Below, piece by piece: positions 1 to 8,573 of a DNA stretch of 64,000 bases. The stretch comes from Streptomyces sp. NRRL B-1140 (GTDB lineage: Bacteria; Actinomycetota; Actinomycetes; Streptomycetales; Streptomycetaceae). A program made the translations under genes and the position numbers. The notes below the pieces were generated by a model. That model made no database searches. It was not told where the DNA came from and saw only the letters and a program-made list of their open reading frames with translations. Every line of letters starts with the position of its first letter. Position 1 is the stretch's first letter. The DNA lies in the NCBI RefSeq assembly GCF_001280065.1, contig NZ_LGEA01000102.1:1-64000 (forward strand), read 5' to 3'.

Positions 1-60
1 GGGGGGTGGGGGGGGCGGAGGCGGATGGGGAGGGGGCGGCGGGGGGGGTGGGGGTGGGGG
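1..60. repeat. G-rich low-complexity tract, quadruplex-prone
   Basis: The first 60 bases are almost all G on the plus strand, broken by single T, C or A bases, with many runs of four to eight G. The tract lies just past the 3' end of the decarboxylase gene, so its transcript would be C-rich. It meets the sequence requirement for a G-quadruplex on the plus strand. It could also mark a hard-to-sequence contig region. No coding function is seen. Confidence 0.5.
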
Positions 61-73
61 GTGGGTGCGGGGT

Positions 74-1468
74 TCACCGGGGGGTGTGTCCTTCCACGAG
101 GGTGGCTCGGCTCGCTGCCGCGAGGTGCAGCAGGGCTGCCAGGTCGTCGGGCCCGGTGGCGGGGTTGAGGAGGGTGGCCTTGAGCCAGAGCCGGCCGTCG
201 ATGCGGGCCCGGCCGAGGACGGCGCGGCCGTCGGTGAGCAGGGCGCGGCGTAGGGCGGCCACGATGGCGTCGGTGGCGCCGGTGGGCCGGAACAGCACGG
301 TGCTGATGGCGGGCGGGGTGTGCAGTTCGAAGCCGGGGTGGGCGTCGACGAGGGCGGCGAACTGCCGGGCGTGTGCGCAGACCTGGTCTACGAGAGCTCC
401 GAGGCCGCTGCGTCCCAGGGTCTTGAGGGTGACGGCGAGTTTGAGGACGTCGGGGCGGCGGGTGGTCCGCAGGGACCGGCCGAGCAGGTCGGGAAGTCCG
501 GCCTCGGTGTCGTCGTCGGCGTTGAGGTAGTCGGCGTGCTGCCGCAGGGCGGCGAGGTCGCGGGGGTCCCGGACGGCGAGGAGGCCGGCGGCGACCGGTT
601 GCCAGCCGAGTTTGTGCAGGTCGAGGGTGACGGTATGGGCGGCGTCGAGTCCGGTGAGGCGGGCCCGGTGGAGGTCGCTGAAGAGGAGGCCTCCGCCGTA
701 GGCGGCGTCGATGTGCAGCCGGGCGCCGTGGGCGGCGCAGCGGGCGGCGATCTCGGGCAGCGGGTCGATGCGTCCGGCGTCGGTGGTTCCGGCGGTGGCG
801 GCGACGAGCAGTGGGCCGGTCAGGCCGGTGAGGGTCTGGTCGAGCGCGTCGGGGTGGAGTGTGCCGCCCGGGGCGGGTACGACGACGGGTTCGGGCAGTC
901 CGAGGAGCCAGGCGGCGCGGGGCAGTGAATGGTGGGCGTTGGCTCCGCACACGAGCCGGACGGATGTGCCGTGGGCTTCCCGGGCGAGGAGCAGGGCGAG
1001 TTGGTTGGACTCGGTGCCGCCGGTGGTGACGAGGGCGTCGGCCGTGCCGTTCTCCGGGTAGATCTCCCGTGCCAGCACGCCTGCCGCCAGGGCCTTAAGC
1101 TCCGAGGCCGCCGGGGCCTGGTCCCAGGAGTCCAGGGACGGGTTGAGGGCCGAGGCGGCGAGGTCGGCGGCGGTGGCGACGGCGAGGGGCGGGCAGTGGA
1201 GGTGGGCCGCGCACAGGGGGTGGGCCGGGTCGGCGGCGCCTTCCGCGAAGGCACGGACCAGGGTGGACAGGGCGTGGGGGTCGCCCTGGTCGGGCAGGAG
1301 CTCTCCCACCGCCGCCCGCAGGCGGACGGCGACCGCGTCGGGTCCGCCCGCGGGCAGCGGCCCGCCCCTGGCCCGGGCGCCGGTGTCCAGCGCTTCGAGG
1401 ACGGTGCCGAGCAGCGGCCGCAGGGCGTGGGAGCCTTCGGGGCCTGAGGCGAGGGGCGGCGTGCTCAT
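74..1468 (-). CDS. PLP-dependent group II decarboxylase (diaminobutyrate/aromatic amino acid decarboxylase-like)
   Basis: Predicted cytosolic 464-aa enzyme that removes CO2 from an amino acid using pyridoxal phosphate. The PLP lysine is Lys286 in the DLHKLGW motif, preceded by HIDAAYGGG, which holds the cofactor Asp. The C-terminal half (NADDDTEAG, LRTTRRPDVLK) resembles diaminobutyrate and lysine decarboxylases of siderophore pathways. The ATG at 1468 is chosen because GGAGG lies 10 nt upstream; the open frame runs further to 1618 but loses homology. No siderophore synthetase, transporter or regulator is adjacent, so the substrate is not fixed. Aromatic amino acid or glutamate decarboxylase are alternatives. 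Confidence 0.8.
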   Translation of the reverse strand: MSTPPLASGPEGSHALRPLLGTVLEALDTGARARGGPLPAGGPDAVAVRLRAAVGELLPDQGDPHALSTLVRAFAEGAADPAHPLCAAHLHCPPLAVATAADLAASALNPSLDSWDQAPAASELKALAAGVLAREIYPENGTADALVTTGGTESNQLALLLAREAHGTSVRLVCGANAHHSLPRAAWLLGLPEPVVVPAPGGTLHPDALDQTLTGLTGPLLVAATAGTTDAGRIDPLPEIAARCAAHGARLHIDAAYGGGLLFSDLHRARLTGLDAAHTVTLDLHKLGWQPVAAGLLAVRDPRDLAALRQHADYLNADDDTEAGLPDLLGRSLRTTRRPDVLKLAVTLKTLGRSGLGALVDQVCAHARQFAALVDAHPGFELHTPPAISTVLFRPTGATDAIVAALRRALLTDGRAVLGRARIDGRLWLKATLLNPATGPDDLAALLHLAAASRATLVEGHTPR

Positions 1469-1630
1469 GGGGTTGACCTCCGGGGCGCGGGGCGAGACGC
1501 CCGCACGGCTCAACGACCCGACCCGGGTGGAGGTATCTCCCGTAGGGGAAACCCGGCGGAGCGGTGCGGGAGTCGGCCTCGGTTCCCGCCGACCCCGGCT
1601 CTCGCCGCTCCGCGTCAACGACGCCCGTGA

Positions 1631-4141
1631 TCAATACACCTGGTTCTCCCCGGCCCGCTGGACCCGCAACGCTCGTGCCAGGTCGTCCAGTTGGTCGGCC
1701 AGTTTGCGGCGCAGCGCGGGGATCGGGGCGGCGTCGCGCAGGCATTCCTCGCCGAGGCGGAGGGTGTCGGCGTCGACGGCGTGTGCGGGGAAGGCCCAGC
1801 GGCCCGCCGCCTCCGCCAGGGCGGGGCCGCGGCGGTCGGCGAGGGCGACCGCGTCGGCGTAGTACCGCCCGACGTATTCATGTACCAGGTCGGCCTGTTC
1901 GGGCTGCCAGAAGCCGCGGGCGGTGGCGGTGAAGAGGTAGGTGGAGAGGTCGTCGGTGCCGAACAGGGTCTCCCAGGCGCGGGCCTTGGCCTCGGGGTCG
2001 GGCAGGGCGGCGCGGCAGCGGGCGGCGCCTTCCTGGCCGGTGGCGCTCGGGTCGCGTTCCAGTTCGGCGGTGATGGCGGCCTCGTCGGTCGCGCCGAGGA
2101 CGGCGAGCCGGGCGAGTACGCGCCAGCGCAGCTCGGGGTCGAGTTCGGGGCCGCCGGGGACGGTGCCGTCGGCGAGCCAGGCGGCGATGGTGTCGGGGTG
2201 GGCGGCCACGTCGATGCGGTGGCGTACGGCGATCAGGCGCAGGCCGGGGTTGTCGCCGTCCTCGGTGCGGCGGATGAGGTCGCGGCACAGTTCGGAGAGG
2301 GTGGCGAGTGCGGCGGGCCGCTCCTCGGGGGTGAGGTAGCGGTCGGCGATGTACGTGGTGGCGAAGGCGAGCACGCCCTGGACGATGGCGAGGTCCGTCT
2401 CCAGCGGGAGGTGGATGCGGGCGGTCTCCAGGTAGGCGTGGGGGGCGAGTTCGCCGTCGCGGACGGCGTCCCGCAGGGCGTTCCACACGACCGCTCGGGT
2501 GAGCGGTTCGGGCAGTCCGGACAGGTCCTTGCGGACGGTCTCGAAGGACTCGGGGTCGAAGCGGACCTTGGCGTAGGTGAGGTCGCCGTCGTTGAGGAGG
2601 AGCAGGGCGGGCCGCTTGCCGATGGGGTGGGCTTCGGTGTGCGGGAGGTCCAGGTGGAGGCGTTCGCGCAGGACGAGCTGACCGCCGTCGTCGCCGAGGT
2701 CGCGGTCGTAGAGGCCGGCGGCGACGCGGTGCGGGCGGCTGCCGGCGCGGTCGACGGTGAGGGCGCAGGTGCCGTGCTCGCCGGGGGTGATGCGCGGGGT
2801 GAGGGTGTCGACGCCGGTGGTGCGCAGCCAGGCGTCGGCCCAGGCGTGGACGTCGCGGTCGGTGGCGCCGGCGAGGTTGTCGATGAAGTCGGCGAGGGTG
2901 GCGTTGCCGTACTTGTGCCGGGCGAAGTGGGTGTTGATGCCGGCGAGGAAGTCCTTCTCGCCGAGCCAGGCGACCAGTTGCCGCAGTGCGCTGGCGCCCT
3001 TGGCGTAGGAGATGCCGTCGAAGTTGAGCAGCGCGGAGGCGGTGTCGTCGACGGCGTCGGGGGCGACGGGGTGGGTGGAGGGGCGCTGGTCGGCGTCGTA
3101 GCCCCAGGACTTGCGGGTGACGCCGAAGTCGGTCCAGGTGTCGGTGAAGCGGGTGGCTTCGGTGAGGGTCTGGTAGCCCATGTACTCGGCGAAGGACTCG
3201 TTCAGCCAGATGTCGTCCCACCACTTGAGGGTGACGAGGTCGCCGAACCACATGTGGGCCATTTCGTGGGCGATGACCATGGCGCGGGTCTGGCGTTCGG
3301 TGTCGGTGACGGCGGAGCGGTAGACGAATTCGTCGCGGAAGGTGACCAGGCCCGGGTTCTCCATGGCGCCCGCGTTGAACTCGGGGACGAAGGCCTGGTC
3401 GTAGGAGTCGAACGGGTAGGGCTCGTCGAACTTCTCGTGGTAGCGGTCGAAGCAGGCGCGGGTGATGTCGAGGAGTTCGTCGGCGTCGGCGTCCAGGTAG
3501 GGGGCGAGGGAGCGGCGGCAGTGCAGGCCGAAGGGCAGGCCGCGGTGTTCGGTGCGCACGGAGTGCCAGGGGCCCGCGGCGACGGCGACCAGGTAGGTGG
3601 AGATGCGCGGTGTGGTGGCCGCCTTCCATACGCCGTCGGTCTGTTCGGCGATGCCGTTGGCGAGGACGGTCCAGCGGGGCGGGGCCGTGACGGACAGTGC
3701 GAAGACGGCCTTCAGGTCGGGCTGGTCGAAGGCGGCGAAGACGCGCTGGACGTCGTCCATGAACAGCTGGGTGTAGACGTAGGTCTCGCCGTCGGTGGGG
3801 TCGGTGAAGCGGTGCATGCCCTCGCCGGTGCGGGAGTAGCGCATCGTCGCGTCCACGTGCAGTTCGTGCTCGCCGGCGGTGAGGTGCGGCAGGGCGAGGC
3901 GGTTGCCGTCCAGCGTCTCCGGGTCCAGGGGGTGTCCGTCGAGGGTGACGGAGCGCAGCTCGGCGGGCTTGAGCTCGACGAAGGTGTCCCCGTCCACGCG
4001 GGCAGCGAACCTGATCGTGGTGCGGGAGCCGAAGGTCTCGTCTCCGCCGGTCAGGTCGAGTTCGATCGTGTAGTGGTGGACGTCGAGGAGCTCTGCTCGG
4101 GTCTGCGCTTCGTCGCGCGTCAGTACGGACATGCGAGACAT
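1631..4141 (-). CDS. pepN: Aminopeptidase N (M1 family zinc metallopeptidase)
   Basis: Cytosolic zinc exopeptidase of 836 aa that removes N-terminal residues from peptides, close to the usual actinomycete PepN length. The M1 hallmarks are intact: the substrate-binding GAMEN motif, then HEMAH starting at His292 with the third zinc ligand Glu315 in WLNESFAEY. The ERAP1-like helical domain follows to the C-terminus. The start at 4141 has an AGGCAG ribosome site; a second ATG three codons in (4132) is also possible. The gene stands alone, 162 bp from the decarboxylase and 58 bp from the response regulator, which face the same way. Confidence 0.93.
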   Translation of the reverse strand: MSRMSVLTRDEAQTRAELLDVHHYTIELDLTGGDETFGSRTTIRFAARVDGDTFVELKPAELRSVTLDGHPLDPETLDGNRLALPHLTAGEHELHVDATMRYSRTGEGMHRFTDPTDGETYVYTQLFMDDVQRVFAAFDQPDLKAVFALSVTAPPRWTVLANGIAEQTDGVWKAATTPRISTYLVAVAAGPWHSVRTEHRGLPFGLHCRRSLAPYLDADADELLDITRACFDRYHEKFDEPYPFDSYDQAFVPEFNAGAMENPGLVTFRDEFVYRSAVTDTERQTRAMVIAHEMAHMWFGDLVTLKWWDDIWLNESFAEYMGYQTLTEATRFTDTWTDFGVTRKSWGYDADQRPSTHPVAPDAVDDTASALLNFDGISYAKGASALRQLVAWLGEKDFLAGINTHFARHKYGNATLADFIDNLAGATDRDVHAWADAWLRTTGVDTLTPRITPGEHGTCALTVDRAGSRPHRVAAGLYDRDLGDDGGQLVLRERLHLDLPHTEAHPIGKRPALLLLNDGDLTYAKVRFDPESFETVRKDLSGLPEPLTRAVVWNALRDAVRDGELAPHAYLETARIHLPLETDLAIVQGVLAFATTYIADRYLTPEERPAALATLSELCRDLIRRTEDGDNPGLRLIAVRHRIDVAAHPDTIAAWLADGTVPGGPELDPELRWRVLARLAVLGATDEAAITAELERDPSATGQEGAARCRAALPDPEAKARAWETLFGTDDLSTYLFTATARGFWQPEQADLVHEYVGRYYADAVALADRRGPALAEAAGRWAFPAHAVDADTLRLGEECLRDAAPIPALRRKLADQLDDLARALRVQRAGENQVY

Positions 4142-4199
4142 GCTGCCTGATGGCGTGGGCAGGGCACAGAGGCGGATCGGTACGTGCCCAATGTCCGGT

Positions 4200-4760
4200 C
4201 TAGGTGCGGTCCTTTTCGAGCTCCCCGGCGTGCGCCCCGTCGGGCCGCTGCGTGGGTACGCGCGCGTCGGGATGGGGCAGTCCGGGGCGCGCGGGGTGTG
4301 CGGGGTGGGCGGCGGTCTCGGTGTGCTCCCCCGCGAGGGCGCGCAGGCGGCGCACCTCGCGTTCCAGGGCGAGATGGCGCCGGTGGGCGTCGTAGAGGTA
4401 GCGCACCTTGGTGCGCAGGGCCCAGGGGTCGACGGGCTTCATGACGAGGTCGGCGACGCCGAGCCGGAAGGCGGTCGTGGTCAGTTCGTGGTCGGCGCCG
4501 AAGCCGGTGAGCAGGATGACCGGGATGTGCTGGGTCTGCTCCACGCGCCGCATGTAGCGCACGACCTCGAGTCCGCCGACGCCGGGCATGCGCACGTCGA
4601 GCAGCAGCAGGCCCACCTGGCCGCGGAGCACCTGCTTGAGTGCCTCGTCGCCACTGGTGGCCCGGCCGAGCAGGTAGCCCAGCGGGGCCAGGGCGCTTTC
4701 GAGCGCGTACAGCGTGTCCTCGTGGTCGTCGACGATGAGGATCCTGGTATCCGACGGCAT
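4200..4760 (-). CDS. Single-domain response regulator (CheY-like receiver)
   Basis: A 186-aa receiver protein. The phosphorylation pocket is complete: Asp11/Asp12, phospho-acceptor Asp55 in LLLDVRMPG, Thr85 and Lys108 in MKP. After the receiver (about residue 120) there is only a charged helix likely to form a short coiled coil (HRRHLALEREVRRLRAL) and a Pro/His-rich tail. There is no DNA-binding or enzymatic output domain, so it probably acts by protein contact or passes phosphate on. No histidine kinase is adjacent. The ATG at 4760 has a strong GGGAGGGG site; the longer frame upstream lacks homology. Confidence 0.85.
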   Translation of the reverse strand: MPSDTRILIVDDHEDTLYALESALAPLGYLLGRATSGDEALKQVLRGQVGLLLLDVRMPGVGGLEVVRYMRRVEQTQHIPVILLTGFGADHELTTTAFRLGVADLVMKPVDPWALRTKVRYLYDAHRRHLALEREVRRLRALAGEHTETAAHPAHPARPGLPHPDARVPTQRPDGAHAGELEKDRT

Positions 4761-4805
4761 GGCCCCACGCCCCTCCCTCGTGGAGGACCAGAGTAGCCCG
4801 GGATG

Positions 4806-4845
4806 CTGACGCGCAGTGCTCGTCAGCTGACGTGCTGTGTACAGC
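4806..4845. promoter_or_regulatory. Nested inverted repeats upstream of the response regulator
   Basis: Three CTGACG/CGTCAG elements sit at 4806-4811, 4821-4826 and 4827-4832. The last two form a perfect 12-bp palindrome (CGTCAGCTGACG), and the first two can form a 9-nt-loop hairpin instead. A second dyad, GCTGT-GT-ACAGC, follows at 4834-4845. They lie 46-85 nt upstream of the regulator start. An operator or switchable leader is possible; the binding factor is unknown. Confidence 0.35.
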
Positions 4846-4897
4846 GCAGCATGCCCCGAGCGGGCCGCCGTGTCACTCCCCCGGGGCGTGCGCGACG

Positions 4898-5245
4898 TCA
4901 GTTGCCGCCTGGGGCGGCGCCGTTGAGCGCCTCGTCGGCGATGCGCTCGTGATGGCGGATGACCTCGGCGACGATGAAGTTCAGGAACTTCTCGGCGAAG
5001 GCCGGGTCGAGTTTGGCGTTCTCGGCGAGGGCGCGCAGCCGGGCGATCTGGCGGGCCTCGCGGGCCGGGTCGGCGGGCGGCAGCTGGTGCCGGGCCTTGA
5101 GGTGGCCGACCTGCTGGGTGCACTTGAAACGCTCGGCGAGCATGTGGACGACCGCGGCGTCGATGTTGTCGATGCTGTCGCGCAGCCGGGCGAGCTCTTC
5201 GCGGACGGCGGGGTCGACGTCGGGGGAACCGGTGTTGCTGGTCAT
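4898..5245 (-). CDS. Chorismate mutase, AroQ (type II) class
   Basis: A 115-aa all-helical AroQ-type domain that converts chorismate to prephenate for phenylalanine and tyrosine synthesis. The family pattern is visible: REELARLRDSID near residue 15, LAERFKCTQQVGHLK near 37 (active-site Arg and Lys), and the EARQIARL segment. It is a stand-alone mutase with no dehydratase or dehydrogenase domain and no secretion signal, so it is cytosolic. It shares its chorismate substrate with TrpE, encoded 26 kb away. It is the second gene of a minus-strand pair with the acetyltransferase (20-bp gap). Confidence 0.88.
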   Translation of the reverse strand: MTSNTGSPDVDPAVREELARLRDSIDNIDAAVVHMLAERFKCTQQVGHLKARHQLPPADPAREARQIARLRALAENAKLDPAFAEKFLNFIVAEVIRHHERIADEALNGAAPGGN

Positions 5246-5265
5246 GGGGCGTCAGCCTACGGGGA

Positions 5266-5742
5266 TCACGGCCGGTGACCGAAGGGCGTCTCATCCCTCG
5301 GCGGTGAGAGCCGCTTGTGGAAGCAGACGTCCTCGTGGCCGCCGGGGACGCCTGCGATGCGGGCCCGTTCCCGGAAGCCGAGCCTCGGGTGGAAGCCGGG
5401 TGCCTGGAAACTGTAGGTGGAGACGATCATGTCGGTGCAGCCGCGTCGGACGGCCTCGTCCTGCGCGGCGCGCATCAGCCGGCCGCCCCACCCGGAGTGC
5501 CGCTGGCCCTCGCGCACCCAGAGCATGTCCACCGAGCACAGGGTGCCCCAGGTCCAGGCGGTGAGCCCGCCGATCAGGTCGCCGCTGGGGTCGGTGGCAC
5601 GGACGGAGAGGGGCTCGGTGACGGCCCCGTCGGCGGCGGCGGTGTTGAGGGCGGTCAGCTCCTCGTCGAGCCGCTGTTCGAGGGCGTCGTCCCGGCCGCC
5701 CGCGCGGAGGGAGCCGGCGGCGGTGTGCTGTTCGCTGGTCAC
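5266..5742 (-). CDS. GNAT-family N-acetyltransferase
   Basis: A 158-aa protein with a GNAT core. Strand beta4 (SVDMLWVRE) leads into the acetyl-CoA pyrophosphate loop QRHSGWGGRLMRAA, a variant of the Q/RxxGxG/A motif, and the C-terminal FYxxLGF-type segment appears as GFHPRLGFRERARI. It is expected to transfer an acetyl group from acetyl-CoA to an amine; the acceptor is unknown. It starts with GTG at 5742 and lies 20 bp upstream of the chorismate mutase gene in the same direction, so they are probably co-transcribed. Confidence 0.75.
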   Translation of the reverse strand: MTSEQHTAAGSLRAGGRDDALEQRLDEELTALNTAAADGAVTEPLSVRATDPSGDLIGGLTAWTWGTLCSVDMLWVREGQRHSGWGGRLMRAAQDEAVRRGCTDMIVSTYSFQAPGFHPRLGFRERARIAGVPGGHEDVCFHKRLSPPRDETPFGHRP

Positions 5743-5864
5743 GGCCCGGATTCTGCCCCGGATGCGCGGGGCGACGACCGGATTTCGCCGTGGCCGGGCC
5801 CGTCCGCGGCGGGGCGCGTCCTCGTACAGTGGAACCGGGTTCAGGGGCGTCTTGGGGGTGAGGC

Positions 5865-6752
5865 GTGGCGAACGACGGGCCGGTCGAGCACGGCTACCCG
5901 CATCTGGAGACGGTGCGGGCCGCCGTCACGGCGCTGTACAAGCGGCTGTCCCACGACACCGTGCGGACGTTCGCGACGAGCGTGCTCCCCGTCGACGTGG
6001 CGTTCTGCGACACCGACGACCTGTATCTGGGGGCGCAGCGGGTGGCGCACGAGCTGGTGCGGCACTACCGGTTGCCGGATGCGCGGCTGGTCGTGAGCTT
6101 CCGGGAGATGCGGCACGCGGCGAACGTGGAGCTCACGGCCGGGCCGGAGTACTTCGTGGAGCTGAACGACCGGTTCCGTACGCATCGGCGGGACATCGGG
6201 GCGGCCCTCGCGCACGAGGTGACGCATGTGTACCTGCATCGCCTCGGTCTGTCCTTCCCGGGCGTGCGGGACAACGAGATCCTCACGGACACGGTGACGA
6301 CGTACCTGGGTGCGGGGTGGCTGCTGCTGGACGCGTACCGGGAGGACGGGGCGTCGTCGCAGAAGCTGGGGTATCTCACGCCGGAGGAGTTCGGGTACGT
6401 GCTGGCCAAGCGGGCGCTGGCCTTCGGGGAGGACCCGGCGGTGTGGTTCACCAGCGCGCAGGCGTACACGGCGTATGTGAAGGGGAGGGAGCTGGCTCGC
6501 CGTGACGGACAGCAGCCGCCGTTGACGGCGGCGGGATGGGCGGGTCGGCGGCGGTACGCCCGGGACCGGCGGCACGCTGCGGCGGGTCCGTCGCAGCCCG
6601 GGGTGCCGTACGCGTTCTCGCCCGACGGGGGCGGGCGGTTGCGGGTGTCGTTCCCCTGCCCCACCTGCCATCAGCGGATCAGGGTGCCGGTGCGCGGGCG
6701 GGTCCGGGCGCGGTGTGCGCTGTGCCGGAGTGTGCTGGAGTGCGATACGTAG
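5865..6752 (+). CDS. Predicted zinc metallopeptidase with C-terminal zinc ribbon
   Basis: A 295-aa protein, start GTG at 5865. A HEVTH zinc-peptidase motif begins at His117, followed by NEILTDTVT (about residues 139-147), which may supply a third acidic ligand as in gluzincins. No signal peptide or membrane segment is visible, so it is probably cytosolic. The last 45 residues hold CPTC and CALC pairs spaced as in a zinc ribbon, which suggests binding to nucleic acid or protein. The pairing of a small metallopeptidase and a ribbon is not one I can assign to a named family. It is transcribed alone and converges with the cytochrome b gene. Confidence 0.65.
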   Translation: MANDGPVEHGYPHLETVRAAVTALYKRLSHDTVRTFATSVLPVDVAFCDTDDLYLGAQRVAHELVRHYRLPDARLVVSFREMRHAANVELTAGPEYFVELNDRFRTHRRDIGAALAHEVTHVYLHRLGLSFPGVRDNEILTDTVTTYLGAGWLLLDAYREDGASSQKLGYLTPEEFGYVLAKRALAFGEDPAVWFTSAQAYTAYVKGRELARRDGQQPPLTAAGWAGRRRYARDRRHAAAGPSQPGVPYAFSPDGGGRLRVSFPCPTCHQRIRVPVRGRVRARCALCRSVLECDT

Positions 6753-6756
6753 CGAA

Positions 6757-6784
6757 GGCCGGGAAGGTGTTCCGGGCCCCGGCC
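6757..6784. terminator. Possible hairpin between convergent genes
   Basis: GGCCGGG (6757-6763) pairs with CCCGGCC (6778-6784) over a 14-nt loop, in the 33-bp gap between two converging genes. There is no T run, as is common in this GC range. It is a weak candidate for a two-way terminator. Confidence 0.3.
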
Positions 6785-6785
6785 G

Positions 6786-8441
6786 TCAGGGGGAGTGGTC
6801 GCCGCTGGTGATCTCCCGGTACTGCTCCGCGGTCGGCTTCTCGATCCGTGCGTCGGGCCCGTACATGGCCTTCGCCAGCCGGGCGCGCAGCCGCTCGGAC
6901 CGTTTGACTCTGCGGCGGACACCCCCCGCGTCGACCTCGGGCCCGATCTCGTAGGGCGGGTTCTGCTCGTGCTGGGTGAGCGTGAACAGCTCGCCCTGGG
7001 TGAGGGGCTCGTGGACCTCGGTGTACTCGCCGGTCGGCAGCCGCCTGATGGTGCCGGTCTCCCTGCCGTGCAGCACCTTGGCGCGGTCGCGGCGCTGCAG
7101 GCCCATGCAGATCTTCTTGGTGACGATGAAGGCGGCGGCCGGCAGCACGAAGACACCGATCCGCACGAACCAGGTGATCACGTTGATGGACAGGTGCAGA
7201 TGGGTGGCGACGATGTCGTTGCCGCCGCCGATCAGCAGCACCGCGTACAGGGTCAGCCAGGCCACGCCGAGGCCGGTGCGCACGGGCGCGTTGCGCGGCC
7301 GGTCGAGGATGTGGTGCTCGCGTCTGTCGCCGGTGATCCACGCTTCGAGGAAGGGGTAGAGGCCGAGGGCGAGCAGGATGAGGGGGAAGAGCGAGAAGGG
7401 GATGAACACGCCGAGGACGAGGGTGTGCCCCCAGAGGTTGATCTCCCATCCCGGCATCACCCGGATCAGGCCCTCGGAGAAGCCGAGGTACCAGTCGGGC
7501 TGGGCGCCGGTGGTGACCAGGTCGGGGCGGTAGGGGCCGAAGGCCCACACGGGGTTGATCTGGGCGACCGCGCCCATCACCGTCAGCACACCGAAGACGA
7601 GGAAGAAGAAGCCGCCGGCCTTGGCCATGTAGACCGGCAGGAACGGCATCCCGACGACCGAGCGCTCCTTGCGTCCGGGGCCGGGGAACTGGGTGTGTTT
7701 GTGGTAGAAGACCAGGATCAGATGGGCGGTGACCAGGCCCAGCATGATCCCGGGCAGCAGCAGGATGTGGACGGGATAGAGCCGCGAGATGATGTCCTCG
7801 CCCGGGAACTCCCCGCCGAACAGGAAGAACGACAGGTACGTCCCGACGATCGGGATCGACAGGATCGCGCCCTGCGCGAAGCGGATGCCGGTGCCGGACA
7901 GCAGGTCGTCGGGGAGGGAGTAGCCGGTCAGGCCGGTGATGATGCCGAGCATCAGCAGGGTCCAGCCGAACAGCCAGTTCAGCTCGCGCGGCTTGCGGAA
8001 GGCGCCCGTGAAGAACACCCGCATCATGTGCACCAGCATGCCCGTGATGAAGACCAGCGCCGCCCAGTGGTGGATCTGCCGGATGAGCAGCCCGCCGCGC
8101 ACGTCGAAGCTGATGTCCAGCGTGGACTCGAACGCCTTGCTCATGAGGACGCCGTTGAGCTCCGTGTAGGACCCGTTGTAGGCGACCTCCTGCATGCTGG
8201 GCTCGAAGAACAGGGTGAGGTAGACGCCGGTGAGGATCAGTACGACGAAGCTGTAGAGGGTGACCTCGCCCAGCATGAAGGACCAGTGGTCCGGGAAGAC
8301 CTTGCGCATGTTGGCCTTGGCCAGGGCGAAGAGCCCGAGCCGTCCGTCGGCCCAGTCGGCGAGCTTCTCGCCCCTGCCGGCGGGAGGCCTCCGCTGAACG
8401 GAGTCCGTCCCGTACACCCGTCGTGCGCCGTCGTCGCCCAT
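6786..8441 (-). CDS. Orphan cytochrome b subunit (QcrB-like, cytochrome bc complex)
   Basis: A 551-aa membrane protein of the actinobacterial QcrB type, with about nine transmembrane segments. The four haem-b ligands are in place: His124 and His138 in one helix, His225 and His240 in the next. The quinol-site tetrad is PDWY at 315-318, the usual actinobacterial form of PEWY. The C-terminal extension after about residue 420 is also typical. QcrA and QcrC, which normally flank qcrB, are absent here, and the next genes are unrelated. It is therefore likely a second QcrB-like copy with a partner elsewhere. The start has a GGGGAGG site. Confidence 0.85.
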   Translation of the reverse strand: MGDDGARRVYGTDSVQRRPPAGRGEKLADWADGRLGLFALAKANMRKVFPDHWSFMLGEVTLYSFVVLILTGVYLTLFFEPSMQEVAYNGSYTELNGVLMSKAFESTLDISFDVRGGLLIRQIHHWAALVFITGMLVHMMRVFFTGAFRKPRELNWLFGWTLLMLGIITGLTGYSLPDDLLSGTGIRFAQGAILSIPIVGTYLSFFLFGGEFPGEDIISRLYPVHILLLPGIMLGLVTAHLILVFYHKHTQFPGPGRKERSVVGMPFLPVYMAKAGGFFFLVFGVLTVMGAVAQINPVWAFGPYRPDLVTTGAQPDWYLGFSEGLIRVMPGWEINLWGHTLVLGVFIPFSLFPLILLALGLYPFLEAWITGDRREHHILDRPRNAPVRTGLGVAWLTLYAVLLIGGGNDIVATHLHLSINVITWFVRIGVFVLPAAAFIVTKKICMGLQRRDRAKVLHGRETGTIRRLPTGEYTEVHEPLTQGELFTLTQHEQNPPYEIGPEVDAGGVRRRVKRSERLRARLAKAMYGPDARIEKPTAEQYREITSGDHSP

Positions 8442-8573
8442 ACGTCGTCGCCTCCCCGTCGGATCCTTCCCAGCGTGGCACGGCGACGCGGCCGCGCAAA
8501 CGGGGCGGAGGAGCGGTTGGGCCAGGGAGGCGAGGGGCCCGGTCGAGCGGTCGGGCCGGGGGCCGGGTCCGGT

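Noticed and set aside
1691..4150. 819-aa plus-strand open frame
   Set aside because: Antisense of pepN. Gly/Val-rich with no domain.
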